The position numbers were made by a program, and so were the translations under genes. A DNA stretch of 64,000 bases from CAVPHV01 sp963821095 (GTDB lineage: Bacteria > Actinomycetota > Acidimicrobiia > Spongiisociales > UBA5794). The DNA lies in the NCBI GenBank assembly GCA_963821095.1, contig CAWGCJ010000007.1:434001-498000 (forward strand), in the 5' to 3' direction. A model generated the notes under the pieces. That model saw only the letters and a list, made by a program, of their open reading frames with translations. It did no database searches and was not told where the DNA came from. Of the stretch, positions 41,920 to 50,217 are shown one piece after another (position 1 is the first letter of the stretch; each line of letters opens with the position of its first letter).

Positions 41920-42209
41920 TGGACAAGAATCCCCGCGATGTCATCTTGAAGCCGGTCGTGTCGGAGAAGTCCTACGACCTGATTCAGGACGAGAACACGT
42001 ACACGTTCCTGGTCGACAAGCGCACCAACAAGACGGAGATCAAGCAAGCCGTGCAACGGATCTTCGGTGTGCGCGTGTTGTCGGTGAACACGATGAACCG
42101 CAAAGGCAAAGTGAAGCGGACCGGTTGGGTGAAGGGCAAGCGCTCCGACACCAAGAGGGCCTTGGTGAAGCTCGCCATCGGCGACTCGATAGACATCTTC
42201 GAGGTTTGA
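41919..42209 (+). CDS. rplW: Ribosomal protein L23
   Basis: 96 residues, at the tunnel exit where signal recognition particle and trigger factor dock. DVILKPVVSEKSYDLIQDEN and VNTMNRKGKVKRTGWVKGKR are typical. ATG shares its A with the rplD stop. Confidence 0.97.
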   Translation: MDKNPRDVILKPVVSEKSYDLIQDENTYTFLVDKRTNKTEIKQAVQRIFGVRVLSVNTMNRKGKVKRTGWVKGKRSDTKRALVKLAIGDSIDIFEV

Positions 42210-42210
42210 C

Positions 42211-43044
42211 ATGGGTGTGAAGAAACTCAAGCCAACATCACCGGGTCGCCGGTTCCAGACCGTCTCCGACTTCGACACGATCACGTCGAAGAAGCCGGAG
42301 AAGTCGCTGCTCGACAAGAAGAAACGCTCGTCGGGCCGTAACTCGTACGGTCGAATAACTTCGCGCCACCGCGGTGGTGGCCACAAGCGGCGCTACCGCA
42401 TCATCGACTTCCGGCGCACCAAGGATGGTGTGCCCGCCAAGGTTGCCTCCATCGAGTACGACCCGAACCGCAACGCACGTATCGCCCTGTTGCACTACGC
42501 AGATGGCGAGAAGCGCTACATCCTGGCGCCGGTGCGATTGGTTGTCGGCGATAGCCTCGAGTCGGGCGCCCGCGCAGAGATTCGGGTTGGCAACGCCCTC
42601 CCGCTGCGCAACATCCCCACCGGTACGGTGGTCCACGCCGTCGAGATGCGCCCCGGCGGGGGCGCCAAGCTTGCCCGGTCGGCGGGTACGTCGGTGCAAT
42701 TGATGTCCAAAGAGAACAACATGGCCCTGTTGCGGCTCCCTTCTGGGGAGATGCGCCAGGTCCCGCTCGATTGTCGTGCCACTGTCGGTCAGGTGGGCAA
42801 CACCGAGGCCGAACTGGTCAAGATCGGCAAGGCGGGTCGCAACCGGTGGAAGGGCAAGCGCCCTCAGACCCGTGGCGTGGCCATGAACCCCGTCGACCAC
42901 CCACTAGGTGGTGGCGAGGGTCGCAGCTCGGGCGGTCGGCATCCGACCAGTCCGTGGGGAAAGCCCGAGGGTCGTACCCGCAAGAAGAACAAGGCGAGCG
43001 ACAAGTACATCGTTCGTCGCCGCACCAAGAAAGGCAGGAGGTAG
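42211..43044 (+). CDS. rplB: Ribosomal protein L2
   Basis: 277 residues, next to the peptidyl-transferase centre. GRNSYGRITSRHRGGGHKRR and the C-terminal block VAMNPVDHPLGGGEGRSSGG are diagnostic; the key His lies in NPVDHPLGGG. Confidence 0.98.
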   Translation: MGVKKLKPTSPGRRFQTVSDFDTITSKKPEKSLLDKKKRSSGRNSYGRITSRHRGGGHKRRYRIIDFRRTKDGVPAKVASIEYDPNRNARIALLHYADGEKRYILAPVRLVVGDSLESGARAEIRVGNALPLRNIPTGTVVHAVEMRPGGGAKLARSAGTSVQLMSKENNMALLRLPSGEMRQVPLDCRATVGQVGNTEAELVKIGKAGRNRWKGKRPQTRGVAMNPVDHPLGGGEGRSSGGRHPTSPWGKPEGRTRKKNKASDKYIVRRRTKKGRR

Positions 43045-43047
43045 CCC

Positions 43048-43326
43048 ATGGCGCGCAGCCTGAAAAAGGGGCCGTTCGTCGATGAGCATCTGATTGCCAA
43101 GGTCGAGGCGGCGAACGATCGCAACGAGAAGAAGGTAATCCGCACGTGGAGTCGGCGCTCCACAATCATCCCGGAGATGGTCGGTCACACCATCGCAGTG
43201 CACGACGGGCGCAAGCACGTCCCCGTGTACATCAGCGAGTCCATGGTGGGCCACAAGCTCGGCGAGTTTGCGCCGACCCGTACCTTCCGTGGTCACGCCG
43301 GCGAGAGGGCGGTGAGACGGGGATGA
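43048..43326 (+). CDS. rpsS: Ribosomal protein S19
   Basis: 92 residues of the 30S head. ARSLKKGPFVDEHLIAKVEA, TWSRRSTIIPEMVGHTIAVH and VGHKLGEFAPTRTFRGHAGE identify it. The stop overlaps rplV as ATGA. Confidence 0.97.
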   Translation: MARSLKKGPFVDEHLIAKVEAANDRNEKKVIRTWSRRSTIIPEMVGHTIAVHDGRKHVPVYISESMVGHKLGEFAPTRTFRGHAGERAVRRG

Positions 43327-43670
43327 AGGCCCAAGCCAAAGCCAAATACATCCGGCAATCGCCCTACAAGGTGCGGCGGGTGCTTGATCTCGTCCGCGGC
43401 ATGCCGGTAGACGACGCCCGCGACGTGCTTGCGTTCACCAATCGTCGCGCCGCCGAGACCATCCGCAAGGTGCTCGATTCTGCCGTCGCCAACGCCGAGC
43501 ACAACTATGCGCTCGACGCCGATGAGTTGTTCGTCGATGAGGCCTTTGCCGACGAGGGACCGACCCTCAAACGCTGGAAGCCGCGGGCCCGAGGCCGTGC
43601 CACACGCATCAACAAGCGCACGAGCCACATCACGATCGTCGTCTCAGACGGAGAAGAGGAGCTCGAGTAA
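43323..43670 (+). CDS. rplV: Ribosomal protein L22
   Basis: 115 residues. KYIRQSPYKVRRVLDLVRGM at the start and PRARGRATRINKRTSHITIV for the hairpin loop that lines the exit tunnel. ATG 43323 overlaps the rpsS stop; further upstream in-frame codons lie inside rpsS. Confidence 0.97.
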   Translation: MKAQAKAKYIRQSPYKVRRVLDLVRGMPVDDARDVLAFTNRRAAETIRKVLDSAVANAEHNYALDADELFVDEAFADEGPTLKRWKPRARGRATRINKRTSHITIVVSDGEEELE

Positions 43671-45170
43671 TGGGACAGAAGGTTCACCCTTACGGGCTCC
43701 GACTCGGCATCGTTACCGATTGGAAGTCCCGGTGGTACAGCGAGAAGGACTACGCCTTTCAGGTCAACGAAGATGCGGCAATCCGCAAGTACATCTTCGG
43801 TGAGCTGACCCGCGGCGCCATTTCGCGCATCGACATCGAACGGATCGGTGACAAGAAGGTTCAAATCGATGTCCACACGGCTCGCCCCGGCGTGGTCATC
43901 GGTCGCGCCGGCTCTGAAGCCGAGCGACTCCGTTCCGGGCTCGAGAAGCTCACCAAGCGGATCGTCAAGTTCAACGTCATCGAGGTCCAGAACCCCGAGA
44001 CCGACGCCAAGCTGCTCAGCCGCAGCGTGGCCGACCAACTCGAAGGCCGGGTATCGTTTCGCCGCGCCATGAAGCGAGCGGTGCAGACCGCGCTCGAAGG
44101 CGGGCGCCGAGGGCGTCAGAGTGCAGGCTTCAGGCCGGCTCGGTGGCGCCGACATGGGTCGCCGCGAGTGGTACCTCGAGGGTCGGGTTCCGCTGCACAC
44201 GCTGCGGGCGGACATCGACTACGGGCAATCGACGGCGCGCACCACCGTTGGCGCCATCGGCGTCAAGGTCTGGGTGTACAAGGGCGACCTGATGCCATCC
44301 TTGGCGGCCAACCGCGAGAAGATCGCAGCCGAGGCCAGGCTGGCCGCAGGCGGTCCCGCCCAGCGACGACGACGTTCCGTCAAGTCGCGGGCCGAGGACG
44401 TAGCCGGTGACAAGCCCCGTCGCCTCATCGAGGCCGGTGGCGGTAAGCGCCTGGTCGAGGCGGGCGGCGGTAAGAAGCGTGAAGGCGGCCGCCGCCTGAT
44501 CGAGGCCGGTGGCGGTAAGCGCCCCAGTGCCAGCGAGGCCCGTGCCGAGTTCGAAGCAGCCCGCCAAGAGGCTGAGGGCGCTCAGGAAGAGGCCGTGGCC
44601 GAGGTTGTGACCGCCGCAGTAGCCGAAGAGGTCGCAGATGCGGCTGCTGAGGTTGCCGTAGTCGAGGTGGCCGAGGCGATTGAAGCGGTTGAAGCCGCGG
44701 TTGTGGCTGAAGAGGTCGCAGATGCGGCTGCTGAGGTTGCCGTTGCCGCCGCTACCGGACAGGTGGTTGCGGCCGACGGCCTGACCGACGATGTCGCAGA
44801 AGCGGTCGTTGCCGGTACGGATGCCGAGGTGGCCGAAGCGCTCGCCGTGGCCGCCGAAGCCGAGATCGAAGCTGAGGTTGCCGAGGCTGTCGCCGACGCT
44901 GCCGTTGAAGAGGCGATCGAAGCAGTCGAGGCGGCCGAAGTCGCTGACGCCGTCGCAGAGGAAGCCGAAATCGAGGCAGTCGAGAGCGTGGTCGAAGCCG
45001 AGGTAGCCGAAGAGGTTGCCGAGATCACCGCCGAGGTTGCAGTTGAGGCTGAGATTGCTGAAGAGGTCGCCGAAGTTGAGGCGATTGCCGAGATCGAGGC
45101 TGTGGTCGAGGAGGAAATCGCCGAGACCGCAGAGCTCGACACCGATGAAGCGCCCGAGGAGAACGCCTGA
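43670..45170 (+). CDS. rpsC: Ribosomal protein S3 with long acidic tail (one frameshift)
   Basis: S3 guards the mRNA entry site. The first frame gives GQKVHPYGLRLGIVTDWKSR and the KH domain (VHTARPGVVIGRAGSEAERL). At the GGG of 44102-44104 one extra G breaks the frame; the rest (VQASGRLGGADMGRREWYLE, then TARTTVGAIGVKVWVYKGD) continues in the next frame to 45170. Corrected length is 499 residues against the usual 210-280. After residue about 235 comes a basic linker with three IEAGGGKR-type repeats, then about 230 residues of Ala/Glu/Val with an 84-base internal DNA repeat (44631 and 44715). The homopolymer and essential role favour a sequence error for the shift. The tail resembles that of L10. 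Confidence 0.92.
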
Positions 45171-45172
45171 CC

Positions 45173-45586
45173 ATGCTGATGCCAAAGCGGACCAAGTACC
45201 GCAAGATGCAGAAGGGCCGAATGCGCGGGAAGGCCAAAGGTGGCACCCGAGTGTCGTTTGGCGACTATGGTCTCCAGGCCCAAGAGCCCGGCTGGATCAC
45301 GGCCCGCCAGATCGAGTCGGCACGTGTTGCCATGACTCGTGCCATCAAGCGTGGTGGCAAGGTGTGGATCACGATCTTTCCGGACAAACCCATCACCGAG
45401 AAGCCTGCGGAAACCCGTATGGGATCCGGCAAGGGCAACCCGGAGTATTGGGTGGCGGTGGTCAAGCCCGGTCGTGTCATGTTCGAAATGGCAGGCGTGA
45501 CTGAGGATCTGGCCCGTGAGGCAATGCGATTGGCCGCCCACAAGCTGCCGATCAAGACCAAGTTTGTGAAGCGGGAGGACATATGA
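45173..45586 (+). CDS. rplP: Ribosomal protein L16
   Basis: 137 residues. MPKRTKYRKMQKGRMRGKAK and MGSGKGNPEYWVAVVKPGRV are diagnostic. It follows rpsC by two bases and overlaps rpmC. Confidence 0.97.
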   Translation: MLMPKRTKYRKMQKGRMRGKAKGGTRVSFGDYGLQAQEPGWITARQIESARVAMTRAIKRGGKVWITIFPDKPITEKPAETRMGSGKGNPEYWVAVVKPGRVMFEMAGVTEDLAREAMRLAAHKLPIKTKFVKREDI

Positions 45587-45801
45587 ACGCTCTAGAGCTG
45601 CACAAGCTGAACGCCAGGGAATTGGACGAAAGAGTGGCGGAATCGAAGGAGGAACTGTTCAACCTCCGATTCCAGCTGGCCACCAACCAGCTGGATAACC
45701 ACACACGAATTCGTGCCGTGAGGCGTGAGATCGCCCGCATCAAGACGGTGCAGCGCGAGCAGTCCATCGCTGCCTGGGAACGTTTGCAGGAGGAAGGGTA
45801 A
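45583..45801 (+). CDS. rpmC: Ribosomal protein L29
   Basis: 72 residues, helical hairpin at the tunnel exit: LHKLNARELDERVAESKEEL, FNLRFQLATNQLDNHTRIRA and VRREIARIKTVQRE. ATGA overlap with rplP. Confidence 0.96.
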   Translation: MNALELHKLNARELDERVAESKEELFNLRFQLATNQLDNHTRIRAVRREIARIKTVQREQSIAAWERLQEEG

Positions 45802-46056
45802 ATGGAGCGAGGACGTCGCAAAGACCGCGTCGGGGTCGTCGTTTCCGACGCCCGAGACAAGACGGTAACGGTCGAGGTGGTGTCTTCCAAGACCCACCCC
45901 AAGTACAAGAAGACCATCCAAGTACGTAAGAAGTTTCATGCTCATGACGAGCTCAACGACGCCAACTTGGGCGATACGGTGCGCATCGTCGAGACTCGAC
46001 CGCTTTCGAAGACAAAGCGGTGGCGGGTGACAGAGGTAGTGGAGCGAGCGAGATGA
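45802..46056 (+). CDS. rpsQ: Ribosomal protein S17
   Basis: 84 residues: RRKDRVGVVVSDARDKTVTV, then HPKYKKTIQVRKKFHAHDEL and VRIVETRPLSKTKRWRVTEV. It starts directly after the rpmC stop. Confidence 0.97.
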   Translation: MERGRRKDRVGVVVSDARDKTVTVEVVSSKTHPKYKKTIQVRKKFHAHDELNDANLGDTVRIVETRPLSKTKRWRVTEVVERAR

Positions 46057-46421
46057 TTCAGCAAGAGAGCCGCCTCAAGGTTGCGGACAACACCGGAGCT
46101 CGTGAGCTCCTGTGTATCCGCGTCCTCGGTGGGTCGAAGCGCCGCTACGCCCGCTTGGGCGATGTCATCGTCGGGACTGTGAAAGAAGCGATCCCCGGCG
46201 GCAGCATCAAGCGCGGCGAGGTCGTCAAGGCCGTCGTCGTGCGGACCAAGAAGGAACTGCGCCGTCAAGACGGGTCGTACATTCGTTTCGACGACAACGC
46301 CTGCGTGATCATCAACGATCAGCAGCAGCCCCGCGGCACCCGCATCTTCGGGCCCGTTGGGCGCGAGCTGAGGGACAAGCGCTTCATGCGAATCGTTTCG
46401 CTGGCACCGGAGGTGCTGTGA
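46053..46421 (+). CDS. rplN: Ribosomal protein L14
   Basis: 122 residues. MIQQESRLKVADNTGARELL is the family start, which fixes ATG 46053 (ATGA overlap with rpsQ); GSYIRFDDNACVIINDQQQP and GTRIFGPVGRELRDKRFMRI follow. Confidence 0.97.
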   Translation: MIQQESRLKVADNTGARELLCIRVLGGSKRRYARLGDVIVGTVKEAIPGGSIKRGEVVKAVVVRTKKELRRQDGSYIRFDDNACVIINDQQQPRGTRIFGPVGRELRDKRFMRIVSLAPEVL

Positions 46422-46729
46422 TGAAGATCCGCAGTGGAGACAACGTTGTGGTGATCGCCGGCAAAGACAAGGGCACAGAGGGTCGGGTCGCTCGCGTGAT
46501 CAACGAAGACAACAAGGTGATCGTCGAGGGTGTAGCCACCGCCAAGCGTGCGCAGCGGCCAACCGGCCAGACCATGCAGGGTGGCATCATCGACAAGGAC
46601 ATGCCGATTGACGTCTCGAACGTCATGATCGTCTGCCCCGACTGCGGCCCGACCAAGATCGGGTACCGCGTCGATGACGATGGCCGCAAGTACCGCGTAT
46701 GCCGCAAGTGCGGGAGAGATTTGGAATGA
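46421..46729 (+). CDS. rplX: Ribosomal protein L24
   Basis: 102 residues with a KOW motif (KIRSGDNVVVIAGKDKGTEG). The C-terminus has a CxxC...CxxC pattern (CPDCGPTKIGYRV, VCRKCG), as in many actinobacterial L24 proteins, probably binding zinc. ATG shares its A with the rplN stop. Confidence 0.97.
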   Translation: MKIRSGDNVVVIAGKDKGTEGRVARVINEDNKVIVEGVATAKRAQRPTGQTMQGGIIDKDMPIDVSNVMIVCPDCGPTKIGYRVDDDGRKYRVCRKCGRDLE

Positions 46730-47280
46730 AGCCCCGGCTCAAAGAGAAATACGAGAACGAGCTCGCCGCCCAGCTGAAGGATCAGCTTGGTCTCGACAAC
46801 GTGATGCAGGTCCCGCGCCTGTCGAAGATCGTCGTGAACATGGGCGTTGGTGATGCCACCCAGGACGGCAAGCTGATCGATGCCGCGGTCGAGGATCTGC
46901 GGATCATCACCGGGCAGCAGCCGAGGATCAACCGGGCCCGTAAGTCGGTTGCCAACTTCAAGCTGCGCGAGGGCCAGGCGATCGGAGCTCACGTCACGTT
47001 GCGTGGGGTCCGGATGTGGGAGTTCTTCGACCGGTTGGTGGCACTTGCCATCCCCAGGATCCGAGACTTCCGCGGGCTCAGCCCGAATGGCTTTGACGGG
47101 CGAGGCAACTACAGTTTTGGGGTCACCGAGCAGTTGATCTTTCCGGAGATCGACTACGACAAGGTTGTCAAGGTGCGCGGTATGGACATCACGTTCGTGA
47201 CGACCGCAGTCACCGACGACCAGGGCAGGGCGTTGCTCGACGCATTTGGTTTCCCCTTCCGGCAACAGGTAGGTGTGTGA
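46726..47280 (+). CDS. rplE: Ribosomal protein L5
   Basis: 184 residues; binds 5S rRNA. RLKEKYENELAAQLKDQLGL, RLSKIVVNMGVGDATQDGKL and FRGLSPNGFDGRGNYSFGV are typical. ATG 46726 overlaps rplX; an in-frame upstream ATG lies inside rplX. Confidence 0.97.
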   Translation: MKPRLKEKYENELAAQLKDQLGLDNVMQVPRLSKIVVNMGVGDATQDGKLIDAAVEDLRIITGQQPRINRARKSVANFKLREGQAIGAHVTLRGVRMWEFFDRLVALAIPRIRDFRGLSPNGFDGRGNYSFGVTEQLIFPEIDYDKVVKVRGMDITFVTTAVTDDQGRALLDAFGFPFRQQVGV

Positions 47281-47585
47281 TGGCGAAGAAATCCAAGATC
47301 GCAAAGAACAATCAACGCAAGGTGCTCGTCGCCAGGTACGCCGACCGGCGGGCCGAGCTGGTCGCGGTCATCAAGGATCCTGAGGCCTCATACGAGGACA
47401 AGCGGGAGGCGTATCACAAGATCGGCAAGATGCCCCGCGATGCGAGCGCCACTCGCTACCGCAATCGCTGCGGTGTCAGTGGCCGGCCGCGTGCCTACCT
47501 GCGCAAGTTCGGAATGTCCCGGATCGCGGTACGCGACCTGGCTCATCAAGGTGAGCTGCCCGGCGTGCGAAAGGCTTCGTGGTAG
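47280..47585 (+). CDS. rpsN: Ribosomal protein S14, long zinc-free type
   Basis: 101 residues. AKKSKIAKNNQRKVLVARYA through RYRNRCGVSGRPRAYLRKFG, ending GELPGVRKASW. Only one cysteine of the zinc-binding form is left, so this is the long zinc-independent type. ATG 47280 shares its A with the rplE stop. The zinc L33 and L36 here contrast with this zinc-free S14. Confidence 0.97.
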   Translation: MAKKSKIAKNNQRKVLVARYADRRAELVAVIKDPEASYEDKREAYHKIGKMPRDASATRYRNRCGVSGRPRAYLRKFGMSRIAVRDLAHQGELPGVRKASW

Positions 47586-47587
47586 TC

Positions 47588-47983
47588 ATGTATACCGATC
47601 CCATAGCCGACATGCTGACCCGGATCCGCAACGCCAACCAGGCGCTGCAACCGGAGACGAGCATGCCGTCATCGAAGCTCAAGGTAGAGATCGCCAAGAT
47701 CCTGGCGTCCGAGGGCTTTGTGGACGGTTACAAGGAAGAAGACGCTCCGGTCGGCAAGAAGCTTACGGTGCGGCTCCGCTACGGCACCGACCGCAGCAGG
47801 GTTCTCCAAGGAATCCAGCGGGTGTCCAAGCCGGGCCGTCGGGTCTACAAGGGCTCAACCGATATCACCCGCGTTCAGGGCGGCATCGGCGTTTCAATCG
47901 TTTCGACCTCCGACGGCCTCCTCACCGACCGTGAGGCACGGCGCCGCAAGGTCGGCGGCGAGATTCTGGCCGAGGTGTGGTGA
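47588..47983 (+). CDS. rpsH: Ribosomal protein S8
   Basis: 131 residues. YTDPIADMLTRIRNANQALQ is the family start; ending GGIGVSIVSTSDGLLTDREA then RRRKVGGEILAEVW. In E. coli S8 represses the spc operon. ATG 47588 is preferred to GTG 47579, which lies inside rpsN. Confidence 0.97.
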   Translation: MYTDPIADMLTRIRNANQALQPETSMPSSKLKVEIAKILASEGFVDGYKEEDAPVGKKLTVRLRYGTDRSRVLQGIQRVSKPGRRVYKGSTDITRVQGGIGVSIVSTSDGLLTDREARRRKVGGEILAEVW

Positions 47984-47986
47984 GCG

Positions 47987-48523
47987 ATGAGTCGTGTAGG
48001 TAAAGAACCGGTGGTGCTGCCCGATGGCGTCGACTTCAAGGTCGATGGATCGCACGTCACCGTCAAGGGGCCCAAGGGGACCCTCCAGCGAGACTTCAGC
48101 GAGCTGATGTCGTTTGACGTCGACGAAGGGACCGTCGTTGTGGTTCCGGCCGACAATGAGCGCGAGACCCGCGCCTTGCACGGTCTGAGCCGGGCGCTGC
48201 TCAACAACATGGTGATCGGCGTGTCAGACGGCTATCGCCGGGAGTTGCAGACCGTCGGCGTCGGCTATCGCGCCAATCTTCAGGGCAGGAAGCTCGAACT
48301 CGCCGTGGGTTACTCCCATCCGGTGCACATCGAGGCGCCCGATGGAGTCGATTTTGAGGTGCCGGAGCCCACGAAGATCATCGTGACCGGCATCGACAAG
48401 GAAGCGGTCGGCCAGACCGCGGCAAACATCCGTCGCGTTCGCCCGCCCGAGCCCTATAAGGGCAAGGGCATCCGCTACGTCGGCGAGCACGTTCGTCGCA
48501 AGGCCGGAAAGGCAGGCATCTAA
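47987..48523 (+). CDS. rplF: Ribosomal protein L6
   Basis: 178 residues. SRVGKEPVVLPDGVDFKVDG at the start and RRVRPPEPYKGKGIRYVGEH near the end, the sarcin-ricin-loop contact region. Confidence 0.97.
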   Translation: MSRVGKEPVVLPDGVDFKVDGSHVTVKGPKGTLQRDFSELMSFDVDEGTVVVVPADNERETRALHGLSRALLNNMVIGVSDGYRRELQTVGVGYRANLQGRKLELAVGYSHPVHIEAPDGVDFEVPEPTKIIVTGIDKEAVGQTAANIRRVRPPEPYKGKGIRYVGEHVRRKAGKAGI

Positions 48524-48876
48524 TGAGAGGCTCTCGCACCGATGCGCGGGTGCGTCGTCACTTCAGGGTACGCAAGAGCGTGCATGGATCGGCGTCGCGT
48601 CCCCGCCTGGCCGTCTTTCGCAGCAACCGCTACATCTACGCCCAACTGATCGACGACGACGCCGGCCGCACCGTGGCCTCCGCTTCGTCACGCGAGACCG
48701 CCCTCGCCAAGAAGACACTTTCGATTGATACGGCGACCCAGGTCGGCAAGCTCGTGGCGGCTCGCGGCAAGGATGCCGGTGTGGAGTTTGTGGTGTTCGA
48801 CCGTGGAGGCTTCGCCTACCACGGCAGGGTCAAGGCCCTCGCCGAAGCGGCTCGCGAGAGCGGGCTCAAGTTCTGA
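48523..48876 (+). CDS. rplR: Ribosomal protein L18
   Basis: 117 residues; 5S rRNA binder. RVRRHFRVRKSVHGSASRPR, AVFRSNRYIYAQLIDDDAGR and VVFDRGGFAYHGRVKALAEA are typical. ATG shares its A with the rplF stop. Confidence 0.97.
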   Translation: MRGSRTDARVRRHFRVRKSVHGSASRPRLAVFRSNRYIYAQLIDDDAGRTVASASSRETALAKKTLSIDTATQVGKLVAARGKDAGVEFVVFDRGGFAYHGRVKALAEAARESGLKF

Positions 48877-48918
48877 GAGTGCGTGCTCACCGCACGTACT
48901 CCCTACCGAGGAGACACG

Positions 48919-49518
48919 TTGGATAGGAACCGAGACAGAGGCCGAGACAAAGGACGAGGCGGCCGCGACCGCGCCCGCGAGGTGCCCGAGTTCGATGAGC
49001 GGGTCATCGCGATCAATCGCGTCGCCAAGGTCGTCAAGGGTGGTCGTCGGTTCTCGTTCACCGCGCTCGTCACCGTTGGCAACGGCAAAGGCAGGGTCGG
49101 GATTGGCTACGGAAAGGCCAAGGAGGTCCCCACCGCCATCCAGAAGGGCATCGAGATCGCTCGCAAGAGCATGGTTGAGATCCCGATGGCAGGCCAGACG
49201 ATCATTCACACGATTATCGGCGAGCATGGTGCGTCCCGCGTGCTGCTCAAGCCGGCTGCGCCGGGTACCGGCGTGATCGCCGGGGGTGCCGTGCGTCAGA
49301 TTCTCGAGGCTGCCGGCATCCGCGACGTTCTCGGGAAGTCGCTTGGTTCCCCGACGCAGATCAACGTGGCGAAGGCAACCATGGCCTCGCTCACCGGACA
49401 GCGGCGTCCCGACGAAGTTGCTCGCGCCCGTGGCAAGCGTCCCGAGGAGATCTTCCCGCCGGCGCTGTTGGCTGCGTATCGCTCGGCTGAGCTGATGAGG
49501 ACTGAGGCAGGCAAGTAG
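48919..49518 (+). CDS. rpsE: Ribosomal protein S5
   Basis: 199 residues. An Arg/Asp/Gly-rich N-terminus precedes VIAINRVAKVVKGGRRFSFT, the fidelity region, and GASRVLLKPAAPGTGVIAGG. TTG 48919 is chosen because CGAGGAG (48907-48913) lies five bases upstream; the in-frame GTG 48883 would put that site inside the gene. Confidence 0.95.
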   Translation: MDRNRDRGRDKGRGGRDRAREVPEFDERVIAINRVAKVVKGGRRFSFTALVTVGNGKGRVGIGYGKAKEVPTAIQKGIEIARKSMVEIPMAGQTIIHTIIGEHGASRVLLKPAAPGTGVIAGGAVRQILEAAGIRDVLGKSLGSPTQINVAKATMASLTGQRRPDEVARARGKRPEEIFPPALLAAYRSAELMRTEAGK

Positions 49519-49700
49519 TGGCCACAACACTCAAGATCACGTTGGTGAAGAGCACCATCGGCGAGAAGCCCAAGATCCGGGCGACCGTGGAGAGCCTCGG
49601 ACTGCGCAAGATCCGCCAGTCTGTGGAACGTCCCGACACTCCGGATGTGCGCGGCATGGTTTTTGCCGCCAAGCACCTGCTGGACGTGGAGGAAGTCTGA
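49518..49700 (+). CDS. rpmD: Ribosomal protein L30
   Basis: 60 residues: LKITLVKSTIGEKPKIRATV, SLGLRKIRQSVERPDTPDVR, GMVFAAKHLLDVEEV. GTG 49518 shares its first base with the rpsE stop. Confidence 0.97.
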   Translation: MATTLKITLVKSTIGEKPKIRATVESLGLRKIRQSVERPDTPDVRGMVFAAKHLLDVEEV

Positions 49701-50137
49701 TGAAACTGCACCATCTCAAACCCGCAGAGGGTTCCAAGAAGCGCAAGATCCGAGTCGGGCGGGGCGAAAGTGGCCGGCGCGGCAAGACGGCCGGTCGTGG
49801 CACCAAGGGCCTCAAGGCGCGCAGCAAGGTGCGTCCCGGGTTCGAGGGTGGCCAGACCCCGTTGCAGCGGCGGCTCCCCAAGCTCAAGGGCTTCAAGAAC
49901 CGCAACAAGGAGTACTTCGCGGTGGTCAACGTCGGCCGCCTGGCCGATTTCCCGGTGGATGCCGTCATCACGCCGGAGGTCATGCGCGAGCGTGGCCTGG
50001 CCAAAAAGCGCGGTCGCATCAAGGTTCTCGGTGAGGGCGAACTCGAGCATGCGCTCACCATTCACGCCCACGCCTTCAGCCTCGGTGCCGTCGAAAAGAT
50101 CAAGGCCGCCGGCGGCTCGGTTGAGGTCGTCGAGTGA
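49700..50137 (+). CDS. rplO: Ribosomal protein L15
   Basis: 145 residues. KLHHLKPAEGSKKRKIRVGR and RRGKTAGRGTKGLKARSKVR then FEGGQTPLQRRLPKLKGFKN are diagnostic. It ends 80 bases before secY. Confidence 0.97.
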   Translation: MKLHHLKPAEGSKKRKIRVGRGESGRRGKTAGRGTKGLKARSKVRPGFEGGQTPLQRRLPKLKGFKNRNKEYFAVVNVGRLADFPVDAVITPEVMRERGLAKKRGRIKVLGEGELEHALTIHAHAFSLGAVEKIKAAGGSVEVVE

Positions 50138-50217
50138 CCATCTCTGTGCACTGTGCTCAGCCGTTAATGCTCAGCCCCGGTAACCTCGCAGGAACTGGAT
50201 AAAGGACTCCCTCCCTT

